Numbered from the stretch's first letter, positions 52,632 to 64,000 are shown. The stretch: DNA of 64,000 bases from Bryopsis sp. KO-2023 (GCA_030272585.1 BSYQ01000012.1:2728001-2792000), one strand, 5' to 3'. The notes: a model not told the origin generated them from the letters alone. Made by a program: numbers and translations.

Positions 52632-54932
52632 ATGAATTTCCTGGACGTGTTGCCTGAACCGACAAGGGTTGTACGTACAGTCCACAGCCAGAATCGTGAA
52701 TTGGCTTGGTCTACAGCATGTGCATTTAGTAGTACTATCAAAACACCCCCTTCCAAACCGCAAGAAGCGATCGACTACGCTGTTGGATACGTTGCTGAAC
52801 AACGTGATAGATGTCCCAAGATCGTTGTTGAGGGAACACCATCAGTTTCACTCCAACCAGAATGTGGCGTAAGCAGAAGCTATGATGCAAGCTTTGGCCT
52901 ATCGGAAGCGTCGTTTCCGACTTCACCAGGACAAGGTGCTAGAAAACAAACAGTCTGCCAAGAGGAATAGAAAATAACTCTGAATTCAATGCTTGCAAAA
53001 AGTACAGCTTTCCTGTAGATTCTGAACTAGAAACCTGCTTTGTATACATGCTCCAGTTCGAGATGCTTCAGAGCATGTGTCAAACGCATTCACCCCGATC
53101 AATTTCGTTGGAATTCGATCGCTGCCAGATGCCCTCAATCCAGACTTCAGAGGATTTCTTTACGAGGAGTTAGTCAGACAAGGTAGTTCATATCTTACGG
53201 AGTGAAACCAATAGGCCGTGGGTTTTATTCTGCAAATCTTTGGATGAAAAACGTGGGAAATTGTCTTTTATAGGTAAAAAGACAGAGTCTGCTCTCTTAT
53301 GTGAAAAACCTGCGCCACAGTCGGCTGAAAATAATGTCAACAAGGCGATTCCAATGGCCACGGTGGGGATAACAAACCCAGGTCGATTCAGCTTCTCCAG
53401 AGGGGTAAGCTGCCTTCGGCCGCAAATTGAGTAACAAACTGTACGGATGAAAGACAGTTTATAAAGTTTGTGGACAGCAGTCGTTCTCCACATTCCCCTA
53501 CGCAACATCAGAATACGATCGTCAGAGGTCTCTGCGTCGGCTGGAAAGCTTGCTCGACAGAGTGGGCTGCATGTCCACTCGTGACTTCATAGTGCCATCT
53601 GTCCCGGCGCCGCTTCGCTCCTCCACGACTTTTGGATCATTGACGTACAGTGAGGACCCCTACGAGGTGTGGACTGTTTGTAGCTTTGCTACGTTTCGTT
53701 TCTGCAAAAAACTCTTCCTGTCGAATTTAATCGATTGGCTGAAGGCGAAATTTTGAGCTATGGCGGCTGTGTCTGATTCGCTGGTCGCAAAATAAAGCAC
53801 AGTGGAGCAACTGAGATCTTGAATTTGATGCAGATTAAGGACACCCTCAAACGGCTGGAATCCCAAGAAAAGCGGGAGAAGGTCCTGTTTGGGCCGTTGA
53901 AGGCTGGTGGAAAAGTGGATAGCCAGGAGGCCAGTCAGGTTGGGGCCACTCACGGTCGTAGAGAATGTGGTTCACTCAATACAGCTTGGAACTAAAAAAA
54001 ATCATTTGTCTTGCAAAACGCGCGCACACAGATGAGAGGAAACGAATGTGTGGTGTCTTTAACCGAGGAGCTGTCGAAGAACTGGCCGGAGAGCTTCCTG
54101 CAGGTATGATTTTTTTTCAAGAGCCGTTGCGTCAAAATGGCCTGAGACAGCGCCATCCTACGGAAACCAAATTTGCATTTCCGCTTGGCTATAGCTTGTT
54201 GAATGGAGCGTGGGTGGCTGATTCTTAATGAGTTATCTTGCAGGCGTTTCTGGATCCCCCATCAGGCAACGTCGTGGTCGTGTTCGATGCGGAGAAATGC
54301 TCGAGAGAGGGTAACTTGCTTGCCTACATGAATCGTATGCTGATGGATCACCTCGTCCTGAAGGAATTTGGCTTGAGAAGGGACGCCCACAAGTGGGGGT
54401 TCATCGACAAAGGGACCTCTTGTGTGTTCTTTTGTTTCGTCGCTCCGTGGGGGAAATATAGACCCACCGCACCGTTGGAATGGCTGTCGAGGGTGGAACG
54501 AGGGAGGAAGGGGCAGGGCATGAACGTGAGAAGTCAAAAAGAAAACGCAGGATAGCTTTGAGTGAAAACGCACCCCAGTTTTTGCGCTAACTGAAAATAC
54601 CAACAACTGATAGAACGGACCGAAAGAGGAAAAGGAAAGTGCTATGGTCGACGTTCGACGAAATTCAATCGAACTAAAAAAGAACTGCAGAGAAAGAGAA
54701 AAAGGAAGGGACATATTGGGGCAGGTGTTTTTGGTTTTTTTTTGTTTCTTATAGTAAGCCGGGGGGGTGGGAAGGTGAGAATTTTCTCAAGGTCAATTCG
54801 GCGTTTTATGGGGTGATTCAGGAACAGCGACCTGCGTTGGAGGTTGTCAGAACGCCTTTTGGAGACATAACGGACGCTGGGCTGTTGAAGACGACCTGTA
54901 CTCGTCCTTTTGACCGTTCTTTCCGCTGCTGA
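52632..54932 (+). CDS. Seven-exon gene of unknown function (394 aa)
   Basis: I do not recognise this protein. Exons 52632-52935, 53057-53182, 53512-53666, 53834-53938, 54032-54103, 54244-54525 and 54792-54932 have GT-AG ends and fully consistent phases, summing to 1185 bp with one final TGA. That consistency is the main evidence for the gene. Readable segments include FTPINFVGIRSLPDALNPDF, RSLRRLESLLDRVGCMSTRD, IKDTLKRLESQEKREKVLFG, FLDPPSGNVVVVFDAEKCSR and VNSAFYGVIQEQRPALEVVR. No signal peptide, membrane helix or known catalytic motif is evident; the product looks soluble. The ATG at 52632 is the first in frame, but an earlier exon cannot be excluded. Confidence 0.7.
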
Positions 54933-57900
54933 TCGCTGCACTCATCTTGATTTTTATGTTGAATTCTTTTTCCTTACCTTGTGTTTTCGTGGTTGTGGCT
55001 TTGCGGTTTGAGTAAAACAGCACCTATACAGCAATGATGTATTGGTGAAGACTATTGTATCGGGGGGCTGCTCTTCTCACTGAAAAAGCATAAAATATTC
55101 ACAGCATGCATATGATCATATGATCTATTTGTTGTCGCCTATCATTGGTTGACATTCAATATGCATGTCTTCAAAGAGATGCAAAATTTTGTATCTGCAA
55201 GTGTAGTGCATCACAATTTGACAAGTGCCCTCTCAGTCTTCCAGCCCCAAACACGAAAAAACATTTTCATATATTTCCTTAAAAAAGGAACGAATTTGGT
55301 TTCTTTACGGGGGGCAGGGGTGAAATGAATTTTGAATCTACTAGATTTGCCATGACTTAGAGTAGCTTCAGTGTCTGACATCTTCCATCAATACTTGGGG
55401 TCTGTAAATTCCACGCTGTGAAAGAAAAGCAAAAGAAGAAACAAGCTGGAATTCGTTTTTCCTTTGGTTTTCATCACACGGTTTTCTTTCAAGCCCTATG
55501 AACCAGGAAAGGGTTCAAAATAAGCCCTTTTTGATAAATAGACGAACTGTTTCTTTAATCTTCTGTGTTGAGACATGTCTTTTTCAAAATGTCTGTGTGT
55601 AGGTAGTCCAAACTAAGAAAGGAGTCGAAAAAATCCATGGGTTCATTGAGTAAAACTTGAGAGTTTCTATTTATTTTTCTGAAAAGGAGAGGGGGGGGGG
55701 GACAGTTCATTGCGACGAAATTTATTCTTTTGAACGAATATATGTCCCAGGATGAAGTTTTCAAATGAATTTTGGTGCAGCCAACTCGCTGAGCTGAGCT
55801 GAGCTGAGCTCCGAGAGGTTTTGCACAGCTGCAAAACTTTGTCTCGTCACATCACCATTGAAATTAGGGACAGGAGCATTAAGAAAAGAAAGCCAATGGA
55901 AAAAACACACATCAGCTTTAAGTGTCACCCCAGCCACTTCAAATAACACTTCGACAGACGACAGGTGGAAATCTCCTATCAATTTCCAACACCACAAAAC
56001 ACTGACTCTCACAACAAAAGAATTGGTTTTACTTTGAAAAGAACATTTTTGAATATAAATACATGTATCGATAATTTCTTCTCGAGGGAAACGAACATCA
56101 AGTAAACTCACAGAAACCTCTTATGTAATGACTAATCATCTCATATGTGCACATATAATGTTGTGGGGATTTTTTAAAAGGGAACCAGCCTCATGAAAAT
56201 GAGTGCTTGGAGTCCATTCACTTCGAATAATGACGCATTTTCTAATCCGTTCATTCGAAATCAAAATTAATTTCTCGATTCGAGAGGATCATGCTTTATT
56301 TCCTATTTTTTTTTCTTATATTATTTAAATCCTATTATTTGTCTTACGTTTTTTATAGATCTTAAGGTTTTTTAATTACTATCATTATATTTAAAAAAAA
56401 AGATAAGTGATAAAAAGGAGAAGGCAATTAGAGGATTCGAACCTCTAAATTTGTTCCGAAAACAAATTGCCTTTTTTTTACGAGAGAACCCGAAGGAAAA
56501 AACTCTCGGAACTCTAGGTAGCAACCGTCCTAGCCGATCGACACCAAGGCCTCCCCCGGAGATGGTCATCCAACCCCTCGACGGCAACGCGCCGAAGGTT
56601 CCCCTCGCCCAAGAGAGCTCGAGTGGATGCCAAATCTAGGATTGGCCCGACTAGGGGTCCCTAAGCCGTGTGATCCGACACCTCCCCCTAACATAGGTGG
56701 GCGCTAATCCGGTGCACTAGGCTCCCGGATGTCGGACACACGACTTAGGGATGAACCCTTGTCGTTTAGAGATGATTTTTAGAATTTCTTAAGATCCTTT
56801 CTATAATAAAATGTTTTACCTCCTTTACGTTCTGTGCAACGCGCGGACTTTCTTCCCATTCAATGTCACATCAACATGTTCCAGGTGCTTGACGTTTGTG
56901 CAACCGTGGGGTTCTTTTTCATCGTTTGGGCGTAAGGGCGTCTATCTTGTAAAACGCCCCTCCCTTCACTCAGCCGTCCACCAGTTTTTTTCCACTTGTC
57001 CAGAGCCAAGCGTATCCTGGATCGATCCCAGACCATTCTCTCAACGATCTATTCGGGACCTAGACGCGTCGTGAAACGAGTCGATCGGGTGGTTTCGCGC
57101 AAGAAACACACAACAGCGAAACCTTCTGGAAGTATTTGCACCCGCCTGAATGTTTTGGACCGGCGACGGCCGAAGAGTTTTGTCGACACACCACGACAGA
57201 ATGCCTCATCCCACCGCCCCTCTGAAAACGCTCCGTTCCTTGCGCACCTGCGCGACAAAACAGAAACAACGCAGTGCGTTTTCGCCTCGTCTCGTTGACC
57301 GTAAGCATTCGTAACAAAGTCGCAGCAGCGACCCACCCAGCGCAAAACAACTGCCAGAAACCGAACTCACAATTAATGTACAGACCTATTTGCACCTGTA
57401 CAAATTATTCAGTCAAGGGGATGAGGCGGATGTGCTGACTTCACCTTTTCTTCTACTGTTCAGCTCAGACCTGAGAGTAGTATTTGGGAAACTGCATAAA
57501 AGGGGATCGATCCCCTATTTTCCATGCAGTACAATATATATTTTTTTCGCATGGAATGATAGCTTATGTTGTGGGTGGGAATTTGACCCCTCTTTCTAGT
57601 CCTTTCATGTTGTTAATTGGTTTCCAATAGTTCATTTTTTAAAACATTATGTATTATTCGAAAAGCTACAGTCAGCTGTAAAAAGATGAGCCAAAATAGC
57701 CAAACTACATTTCATTGGTGTTCTTTAGCTCGATTTGCACTCCACAGGATTTTTTGATTTTTTTTACAGGATTTCACACTAGGTAAGAGTGGATGGATTC
57801 TGCATGAAGTGATCCTATCACAAAGTTTCATTAAAATTTCGCCTCATCATGCAACAAAACCCCCTCCAAAATTTATCAAATCGAAAAAAAAAGCAAGTCT

Positions 57901-58516
57901 GTTAAAGTCTTAACTGCAGCTCACAAAAAATAAAACGAAAGCTACTCCATAAGAAAAACTACGGGCGACACTTATTGGAACACAACAATATTGTTGCTGG
58001 AGGAACTATAAAAATATTTTCCATGAACATTCTGCATAATATTTTTATACATGAATAGCATAGAAAAAGTAGCATTTTCTTTCATTTTTTTTGAGAAGAA
58101 AATTAACCATGATTTGTGAGGTCGCAGACCATCATTCTCGTTCAATCAGAATCACTCTTACAAGATTTGGACAGTGACAAACAAAGGCCATTAGGAATCT
58201 GCATTCTTGGAACCCAACCAAGAATATGCAAACAGTAGTCAGATGCATAAACAGAAAGAAAAAAAAAAACCCACTGCTTTTCCTCCTCGAGAGGAAAACC
58301 AAAAGAATCCAACTATAATAAAAACAATGAATCAACTCAGAAATTAATACCAACGATCTATCAAATAAATAAAAAAAAATCAAAGAGAGGTGCATCTCAC
58401 TTGTGAATGATTCAACACCAATATATGCCAAATTTGGCATGGCAAGGTGGCATGGTGGAATTCCAAATCTTGCATGGGGCGATTCGGACAGTGCAGGTTC
58501 AGGGTTAAAGAGTCAC
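54933..58516. other. Gene-poor intergenic region
   Basis: 3.6 kb with low-complexity AT-rich parts and a GC-rich island at about 56500-57350. Open frames there (plus 56996-57298, minus 57049-57395) overlap each other and lack recognisable content. A tRNA-like mini-structure lies at 56423-56471. GAGCT repeats about four times at 55793-55811. I see no supported protein gene. Confidence 0.45.
56423..56471 (-). ncRNA. tRNA-like minigene (49 nt)
   Basis: On the minus strand: a 7-bp acceptor-like stem (GGCAATT with AATTGCC), a central hairpin around TTTGTT-TTCGG-AACAAA, and a T-arm AGAGG-TTCGAAT-CCTCT. GGTTCGAATCC matches the pol III B box. A T-rich run follows (CTTCTCCTTTTT). It is too short for a normal tRNA: one of the D or anticodon arms is missing. 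It may be a relic, part of a SINE, or an armless tRNA. Confidence 0.4.
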
Positions 58517-61500
58517 TTAAGTCTCCGACATCCTGATGACCCTTCCATTGTGGGGCTGAATAGGGCGATGGTTGCCAGACTGACGAGGGGGGTCGCACTC
58601 ACCAGCTGAAACATCAATGTATACATAACAAGTCGATGATAATGTAAACATACATGTTTGTACATGTACATGTGTATACCAAAGCATGCATGTGCATGCT
58701 GAAATATGCCATTCTGCATGATTTAATGTGTGGTGCTACAAAAAAGAAAGATCGCCAATTGAACGAGTCCACACCTTTAGTGACATTGGCACAATCAGGT
58801 CCAACAGCAAAAGCTGCTGTCTGCTGGTGGGCATTCACCTGCACAGAGAAAGAAGATTTAATCAGCAATTAAACTTTAGTGCTGAAAACATGCCATGCCA
58901 TCTGAACTGACCGAAAATTTTTCATCAACAATTGAAGTTCAATGCTGAAAGAAGAAAACATGCGATACTATCTGAACTGACCTGGGCGGTCGACACGAGG
59001 ACAGGGTCAGAGTACATCACCCAGAGGACTCCCTCAGTGCAGGGAGGAGTGGTCAAGCTTCCCTTCCAGGTGAAGTGCTCCCTGTTCTTGGGCAGGAGAT
59101 CGTTCAAATCGAAAGTCCCATTGATCATAACGCCATTCTGGTGTCAACAAAATGCACAGGTCAGTCATAAAAGCATTTCATACTCAGACCTGCATGCAAC
59201 AACAACAATAATGACATACTGCCCGAGGGACCACTCGCCCCAACAACAATAATGACATACTGCCCGAGGGACCACTCGCCCCTGCCGCAACCAATGTTCC
59301 AGACAATTACTCCAATAAAAAATTAAACTATGGGAAATCGCGGTCTGTGCGGGGTGTTTTGCAAACCCCGCACAGAAGCCTAAAACCCGTGTTTTGCCAC
59401 GCACAGAGCCAGAATAACCCCGCACTGCTCTGTGCCCCGGTTTGGGCCGAAATACTGCGGGGTCCCGATTTAACCCCGCACAAACTGGAACCCCGCACAC
59501 AGAACCTGACGTCTTTCCCGTTGTGGGACCCCGCACAGATGGAACGTAGCCCCGTACAGTGTGCGGGGTATCCTTTTCCCTGTACGGGGGTGCTGTGCGG
59601 GGTGAGTATGAAAGACGTCGGATTCCGTGTGCAGGGTTCCAGTCTGTGCGGGGTTAAATCGGGACCCCGCAGTATTTCGGCCCAAACCGGGGCACAGAGC
59701 AGTGCGGGGTCCTTTTGTGTCTGTGCCTGGGTCTGAGGGTCATGTGCGTATCTAGAAACACCCCGCACAAGGGGGCCAGGACCTCGCACAGTTGTGCGGG
59801 GTCTCTGTGCGGGGTTGAATGGTGTACGTGTGCGGTGGTTGAGCGTGTCTGCGCGGGGTAACAGGTTCTGTGAGAGGTACAGAATTGGTTAATGAATCCT
59901 TGTGCGGGGTTATTTCAATTCTGTGCGTTACAGGTCTGTCTATATGCGGGGTTCAAAAATACCACGTAAGATAACACGTGCCCAATGCTCTCTTTTAACC
60001 ATGTATTTTCATGTTACAAAATCCCAAGAACATCTACATCTCCCAAACTTATTATCAACAAGACAACATAGTCCAAAGTGTCCCATTCAAACCCATACGA
60101 ACCCGAAGGTACTCCCGTAAAACTGGAACCCAAGAATGAAAAACCGAAAATGACTGGATGAGTATCGATGCTGGCTGATGCTGAGCAAGCATGGGGGCCA
60201 CCATGTTCTTGCCAACATTGCCCCCTATTTATAGATTGGGGGTTGTTCCCTCCGCTTTGGGGGGTGTGGGTTCTCCTCGTCGTTTTGGCACGAGTTGGGT
60301 CGAAGCTCCGAAGGGCCTCCTGGACCTGAATCAAACCACAAGAGAAAAATGGAACGGATGCAACCCATGGTGTAGAATGTGATGGGGACCCGACACTAAA
60401 AGCTGTCGTACATTGATAACAATGCTGAGGCCATTGCAAAAGAAGCATGCCGGGGAACAAAAAACAAACAAAAAACAAAGTCCAGACCCTCACCATCTCG
60501 TGAGCTTTGCACACAGACTCTATGTTGCCATGGATGGTCACGTCTTGGAACTCATCCCCATCCTGTTGGGCTAACAACAGCAGCCACACACAAACAGAAC
60601 TCTGCACCTGGAATAAACTGACAGAAGTTATTCTTGGTACCTCCATCAAATACTCATGTGTTTGTTCTTTTTTCTTTTCTTGTTGTCGTTTTGCATTCCC
60701 ACCCACCCCAATGACCTACCTTCACATTAAAGAAATTGGTCCATGCTGTTACCGACCAGTTCTGGATGCGATCTCTCCAGGAAGCAATGTGGGCCAGACG
60801 TGGAATCCAGAAATGGCCTAAACACCATCAACTGCACCTGAAAGCCCACAACAGATACATTCTTGTGACGACCTGGAACTGCCCCTCCAGATATGATGTA
60901 AAAAACCCTACTAGAATATGTGTTCCAGCACAATAATAATGACAGCCATAGCATAATTATAATTTGTTTCCCATGGATCCACAATTGTCACGATATGTAC
61001 TCCTTCACTGACCGGGCCATTCGCACCGATTGATTACACCTCAGTGCACAACTCACCGCCACGAACGGCATGAGAAGCTGAACAGAACCCGTTTCGCTCC
61101 AAAGAGATATTCAATCCATCGCCACCATCTGCATCGATTTCTCCATAAATTTCGGTGCCACAGTCACTGCCATCGTCGCTGGAGCTGGATGGCTGGGTGT
61201 ATCTAGGGACGTGCTGCTTGTGTCTGACTGCGTTCGCCCCGAACGGGCGACTCAATGTTGACTGAACCGAGGCCTTTGATAAATCTTTCCAAAAAAGTAA
61301 ACAAAACAATTCACGATACAGGATTTCAGCACATTATGTACCATTGGGTCCTCAAACCACCATTGTTTCGAAGGTCACTCTTTTGGGGGAAGGGGGAAAT
61401 TGCCTGGTATCACGAGTGTGTGCATGGGTACACTGGGGTTTCGTTTTGTTTTCTTTCAAACACCGATGCCTAGATTTGTTTGGTCGAAAGATTTGGATGG

Positions 61501-64000
61501 ATACCTTCTAGAACCTTCACTTCACTAAAAAGACTAAGAAAAAAATCTGAGCCCCTGGCATCACTCCCACCTCCTTTCCTCGTTCTTCTTGTTTTATGAA
61601 GGACTTTCGTAAGACAAAGAAGTTTTCCAGCCTCCGTTGAGACAGCTCCAGCAAGTACCTGGGCATCGGCCACAACCCCAGGCGTCAAAACGCTCCAAGA
61701 TTCCAGGGGGTGTGCAGCCTTGTTTTGAGAAGGTGCAACCTGTGAAGAACCGGAGTAATCAAACCGGAGTTGCTGAGAACTTATCAGTGACTTCATAAAC
61801 AGCGAACAGAGTACAGCACACTAAATCAGCGGGATCAAACAACCAAAATTACTCTGCTTTCCCCGTTTCCCCCGACCAACGCTCCAGTCACTGCTTGGTC
61901 CTGATGTTTCTGTGCAAGTGCAACATGAAATCGAAGTAGCTGTGGGACGCAGTCTGCCTGTCTTCTACAAAGTATGGGGCAATGTGGGCTTCAACCTGTG
62001 TTTGCCAAAAAACACAAGCACAGATTTCCTCACTTCAGGAATAGTCACTATCTGTTGCTTGATGCATTGTGCTGACCAGCCACGTCCTGCATGTAAAATT
62101 GAAACAAGAAAAGTTTTCCTGAAGTGCTGGTTCTTTGATTTTCCACCTCATTTACCTGTGACCCTTGCTGGTCAATGGCTGCACAGATTCCGAAGGGTTT
62201 AAAAAAAAATAAAAAATGGGTACGTGGAAAAGGTTATGACTGCATGCCCCAGGAATTCACGTTTGAATTGGTGTGTCACAAACCACCTTTTATTTTTCGT
62301 TCTGTGGCTGATTTTTTTCATTTCTGAGAGATGTCTGTTGATACATTTCAAAAGGTTCACACAATGAGAAAAAATCCAGTGCAGTCCTACCCACTACGGC
62401 CCCATCTGTGATTGCAACGAGCACCACCCAGTCCGGCTCCGAGCCCTCTTCCTCTTAAGGTTTGGGATCGTCTTCTTCTTCTGAAGGGGATTCTTTCACT
62501 GGAGGATTGCCGAGTACGCAGGCGTCGTCCATGACCCCTTTTCACCAACGACCTCCAAAGATCTCGTTCCCACGCTTGGACCACGCATGGCAGCGATCCC
62601 CCGTCGACCGCATGGCTCTCAGCCTATGGGAGGTCCGCGAGTCCCTCGCGAGGCACTCGATCGAGTGCTGCCTCCCCTTGGCCATTTTCGTTCCACCCCA
62701 CACGATAGAGATCTGCGAACTGACATTCGAAACGAGTGTGACAGATCACACCATCCACCGCATTTCGCGATTCGGTGACGTCAACCCTACCCCGCACAGG
62801 ACATATCCTCGCACACAACTCTGTGCGGGGCTGACTGTGCGGGGTTGATTTCAGCGGTTTCATCCGTCGCTGACGACTTCGTCAGCGACGGCGTTTTCCG
62901 GCCCCAGATCGTCACAGGAATGCCTGGGAGTCGAACCCAGGTATTTCCAACCATTCCCTTTCACTGCCGCGTCGGTTTTCGCGACTTCGATTTTCGGCGG
63001 AAGTCGACGGTGATTTTACTACCCCGCACAGAGCGGGTTTTCCCATAGTGACTGCATGCACTGACGAGGCCCTACCTCCTTTCCAACCTCTGTTGGGAGC
63101 TCCTCCCAGAGAGGGGCCAGAACCTCGTTGTCCTCCTCTGGGTCATCGTACTCATAGTGAACTCCAAGTACAACCAGGCAAGTCTCCTCATCGCAAATAT
63201 CGGATTGGCCCTCAGAGATCTTGCACACAATGTGCACGCACAGAGGAGCCAAGCGGCCTGGACAGAAAAACAAATCCACACACTGTCAGCAACACAGCAC
63301 CAGCAGCATTTTATGCTGGCAAGGAACTGGTGAATACCTAGGTAACGGACACACACCGTTGAAAGCGTTTTCGCTGGGGGAGTGGAAATGGAACTGGATT
63401 GGCTCAGCAGTCAGCCTTTCCACATCTCCTGCCTCCAAAGCTTTGGTTCCGTTCTTGGAGAAGATGGTGTAGATATCGCCATCTGAACACAGCAGCCATG
63501 GGTCAAAATCAGCAACCTCTGAGGTCTTCCTAAAACGGGCAGCAACAGAGAAGGGGTATTCTCACCCTGGGCAGCAACGGTGATGTTTGGCATTCTGGCG
63601 AAGTCCGTCCAAATAACCTCCAAAGCGGCGCCAGTACTGAAAATGCTCAGTCCCTCAACCTCTCCAACATCCTCCACACTAACCTTCAGCTCAGGTTCGT
63701 CCAACTCAACCTCCTCTGTTTCCAAGCAAGAAAATCCAATGCAACTCTCAATCCACACTGTTCATATCGTATAACGCGCGTTACAACGCCTTCACTGCCA
63801 CTTAGACTGGAAGCGCCGCCGGGGTGCGGGACACCAGCACTGTGATCGATATTACCTGAAGTGTCGATATTGATTGGAGATTGTTCCTCGCCGGTTTGGC
63901 AGAGACCTTCCCAGTCGTCTCCATTCCTGTCGTAGTTGAACCCAGACGCATCCTGTCCCGCGAACAAAATCTTAACAACGACCAAAAGAAAACGCCGTCT
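58517..64000 (-). CDS. Alpha-carbonic anhydrase, 5' end beyond the window
   Basis: Interconverts CO2 and bicarbonate, typically secreted or in a membrane compartment. Exons (minus): from the right edge to 63856, then 63566-63715, 63357-63482, 63076-63257, 58982-59137, 58775-58838 and 58517-58605, all in phase. Hallmarks: YDRNGDDWEGLCQTGEEQSP with SPINID, then IQFHFHSPSENAFNG with two zinc histidines. CVHIVCK has the third histidine, but the usual ELHLVH-type Glu is replaced by Cys. Next come LVVLGVHYEYDD, FTWKGSLTTPPCTEGV (the proton-shuttling Thr) and the C-terminal GNHRPIQPHNGRVI. The beginning (RRRFLLVVVKILFAG) may be the end of a signal sequence or intron; the start lies outside. The intron 59138-63075 is 3.9 kb, far longer than the others, and contains foldback repeats and a possible nested gene. 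Confidence 0.9.
59200..59281. repeat. 41-bp direct duplication in carbonic anhydrase intron
   Basis: Two head-to-tail copies, 59200-59240 and 59241-59281, each starting CAACAACAATAATGACATAC. They look identical, so the duplication is recent. Confidence 0.9.
59417..59710. repeat. Foldback (101-bp imperfect inverted repeat, 92-bp loop)
   Basis: Arm 59417-59517 is the reverse complement of 59610-59710 with about five mismatches. Arms and loop are full of ACCCCGCACA and its complement. Such a foldback could form a stable RNA hairpin in the unspliced transcript. It could be a MITE-like or self-assembled repeat. Confidence 0.88.
60014..61745 (-). CDS. Possible nested gene of unknown function in carbonic anhydrase intron
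   Basis: A chain of exon-like segments on the same strand as the carbonic anhydrase gene: about 61666-61745 (VAPSQNKAAHPLESWSVLTP), 61064-61264 (DGSDCGTEIYGEIDADGGDG), about 60722-60820 (WIPRLAHIASWRDRIQNWSV), about 60495-60608 (QDGDEFQDVTIHGNIESVCK) and 60014 to about 60326 (VQEALRSFDPTRAKTTRRTH). Acceptors and donors are good and the first joins keep phase. The 5' end is not found, and the last junction is uncertain. I recognise no domain. Alternatives are alternative exons of the carbonic anhydrase transcript, a separate gene lying between two carbonic anhydrase halves, or a decayed transposon. Confidence 0.35.
62865..62890. repeat. Short perfect hairpin
   Basis: CGTCGCTGACGA, two bases, then TCGTCAGCGACG: 12-bp arms. 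It lies between ACCCCGCACA-type motifs in the carbonic anhydrase intron. Confidence 0.85.
62917..62958 (-). other. tRNA-like mini-structure in carbonic anhydrase intron
   Basis: On the minus strand a GGGAATG/CATTCCT stem encloses a T-arm (CCTGGG-TTCGACT-CCCAGG) with B-box-like GGTTCGACTCC. There is no room for D and anticodon arms (about 42 nt). Probably tRNA-derived. Confidence 0.4.

Noticed and set aside
56423-56471. A conventional tRNA gene
   Set aside because: Only 49 nt, with room for one hairpin besides the T-arm and no assignable anticodon loop; kept only as tRNA-like.
56996-57395. Overlapping plus and minus ORFs in a GC-rich island
   Set aside because: Basic, biased composition on both strands and no family resemblance; the openness is explained by GC content.

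Overview
The window is eukaryotic nuclear DNA. Host genes are split into many short exons with GT-AG introns, homopolymer tracts are common, and 37 kb in the middle is a stack of LTR retrotransposons of the Ty3/gypsy type. Spacious introns, a Pmp-like beta-helix membrane protein, a glutathionyl-hydroquinone reductase and an alpha-carbonic anhydrase fit a unicellular alga or other protist. An alveolate (for example a chromerid) or a stramenopile is possible, but the sequence alone does not settle the taxon.

Left host region (1-14704). The 3'-truncated part of a histidine-phosphatase (phosphoglycerate-mutase-like) gene runs leftward off the edge. A complete seven-exon glutathionyl-hydroquinone reductase gene runs rightward. 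A large eleven-exon gene on the minus strand (5545-13745) encodes a secreted or surface protein with Pmp-type beta-helix repeats followed by several membrane helices.

Nested retrotransposons (14705-51719). Four elements sit inside each other like a Russian doll. Element I (minus strand, 182-bp LTRs, target duplication CATGC) was hit in its third ORF by element II (plus strand, 233-bp LTRs, CCAAG). Element II was hit at the RNase H/integrase junction of pol by element III (minus strand, 530-538-bp LTRs, CTTGTA). Element III was hit in its integrase by element IV (plus strand, 420-bp LTRs, ATACT). The target duplications restore uninterrupted reading frames in the three interrupted genes, which confirms the order I, then II, then III, then IV. 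LTR pairs look identical by eye (III differs by 8 bp at one end), so the insertions are young. All four share the primer-binding site TGGTTTCGGAGC. Elements I, II and IV carry integrase chromodomains; III does not.

The most interesting signal is an extra coding region downstream of integrase in elements I, III and IV. It is different in most of its length but ends each time in a related Cys/His domain (CxxC, then CxxHxxCxxH or a variant, then CxxC). In I and IV it is a separate ORF with an N-terminal coiled coil and a basic patch; in III it is fused in frame to integrase. I do not recognise the domain.

Right host region (51720-64000). It holds a perfect 52-bp palindrome, a complete seven-exon gene of unknown function (394 codons), a long gene-poor stretch with a tRNA-like minigene, and an alpha-carbonic anhydrase gene on the minus strand whose first exon runs off the right edge. 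One 3.9-kb carbonic anhydrase intron contains a possible nested gene, a 101-bp-arm foldback, scattered ACCCCGCACA motifs and another tRNA-like mini-structure.
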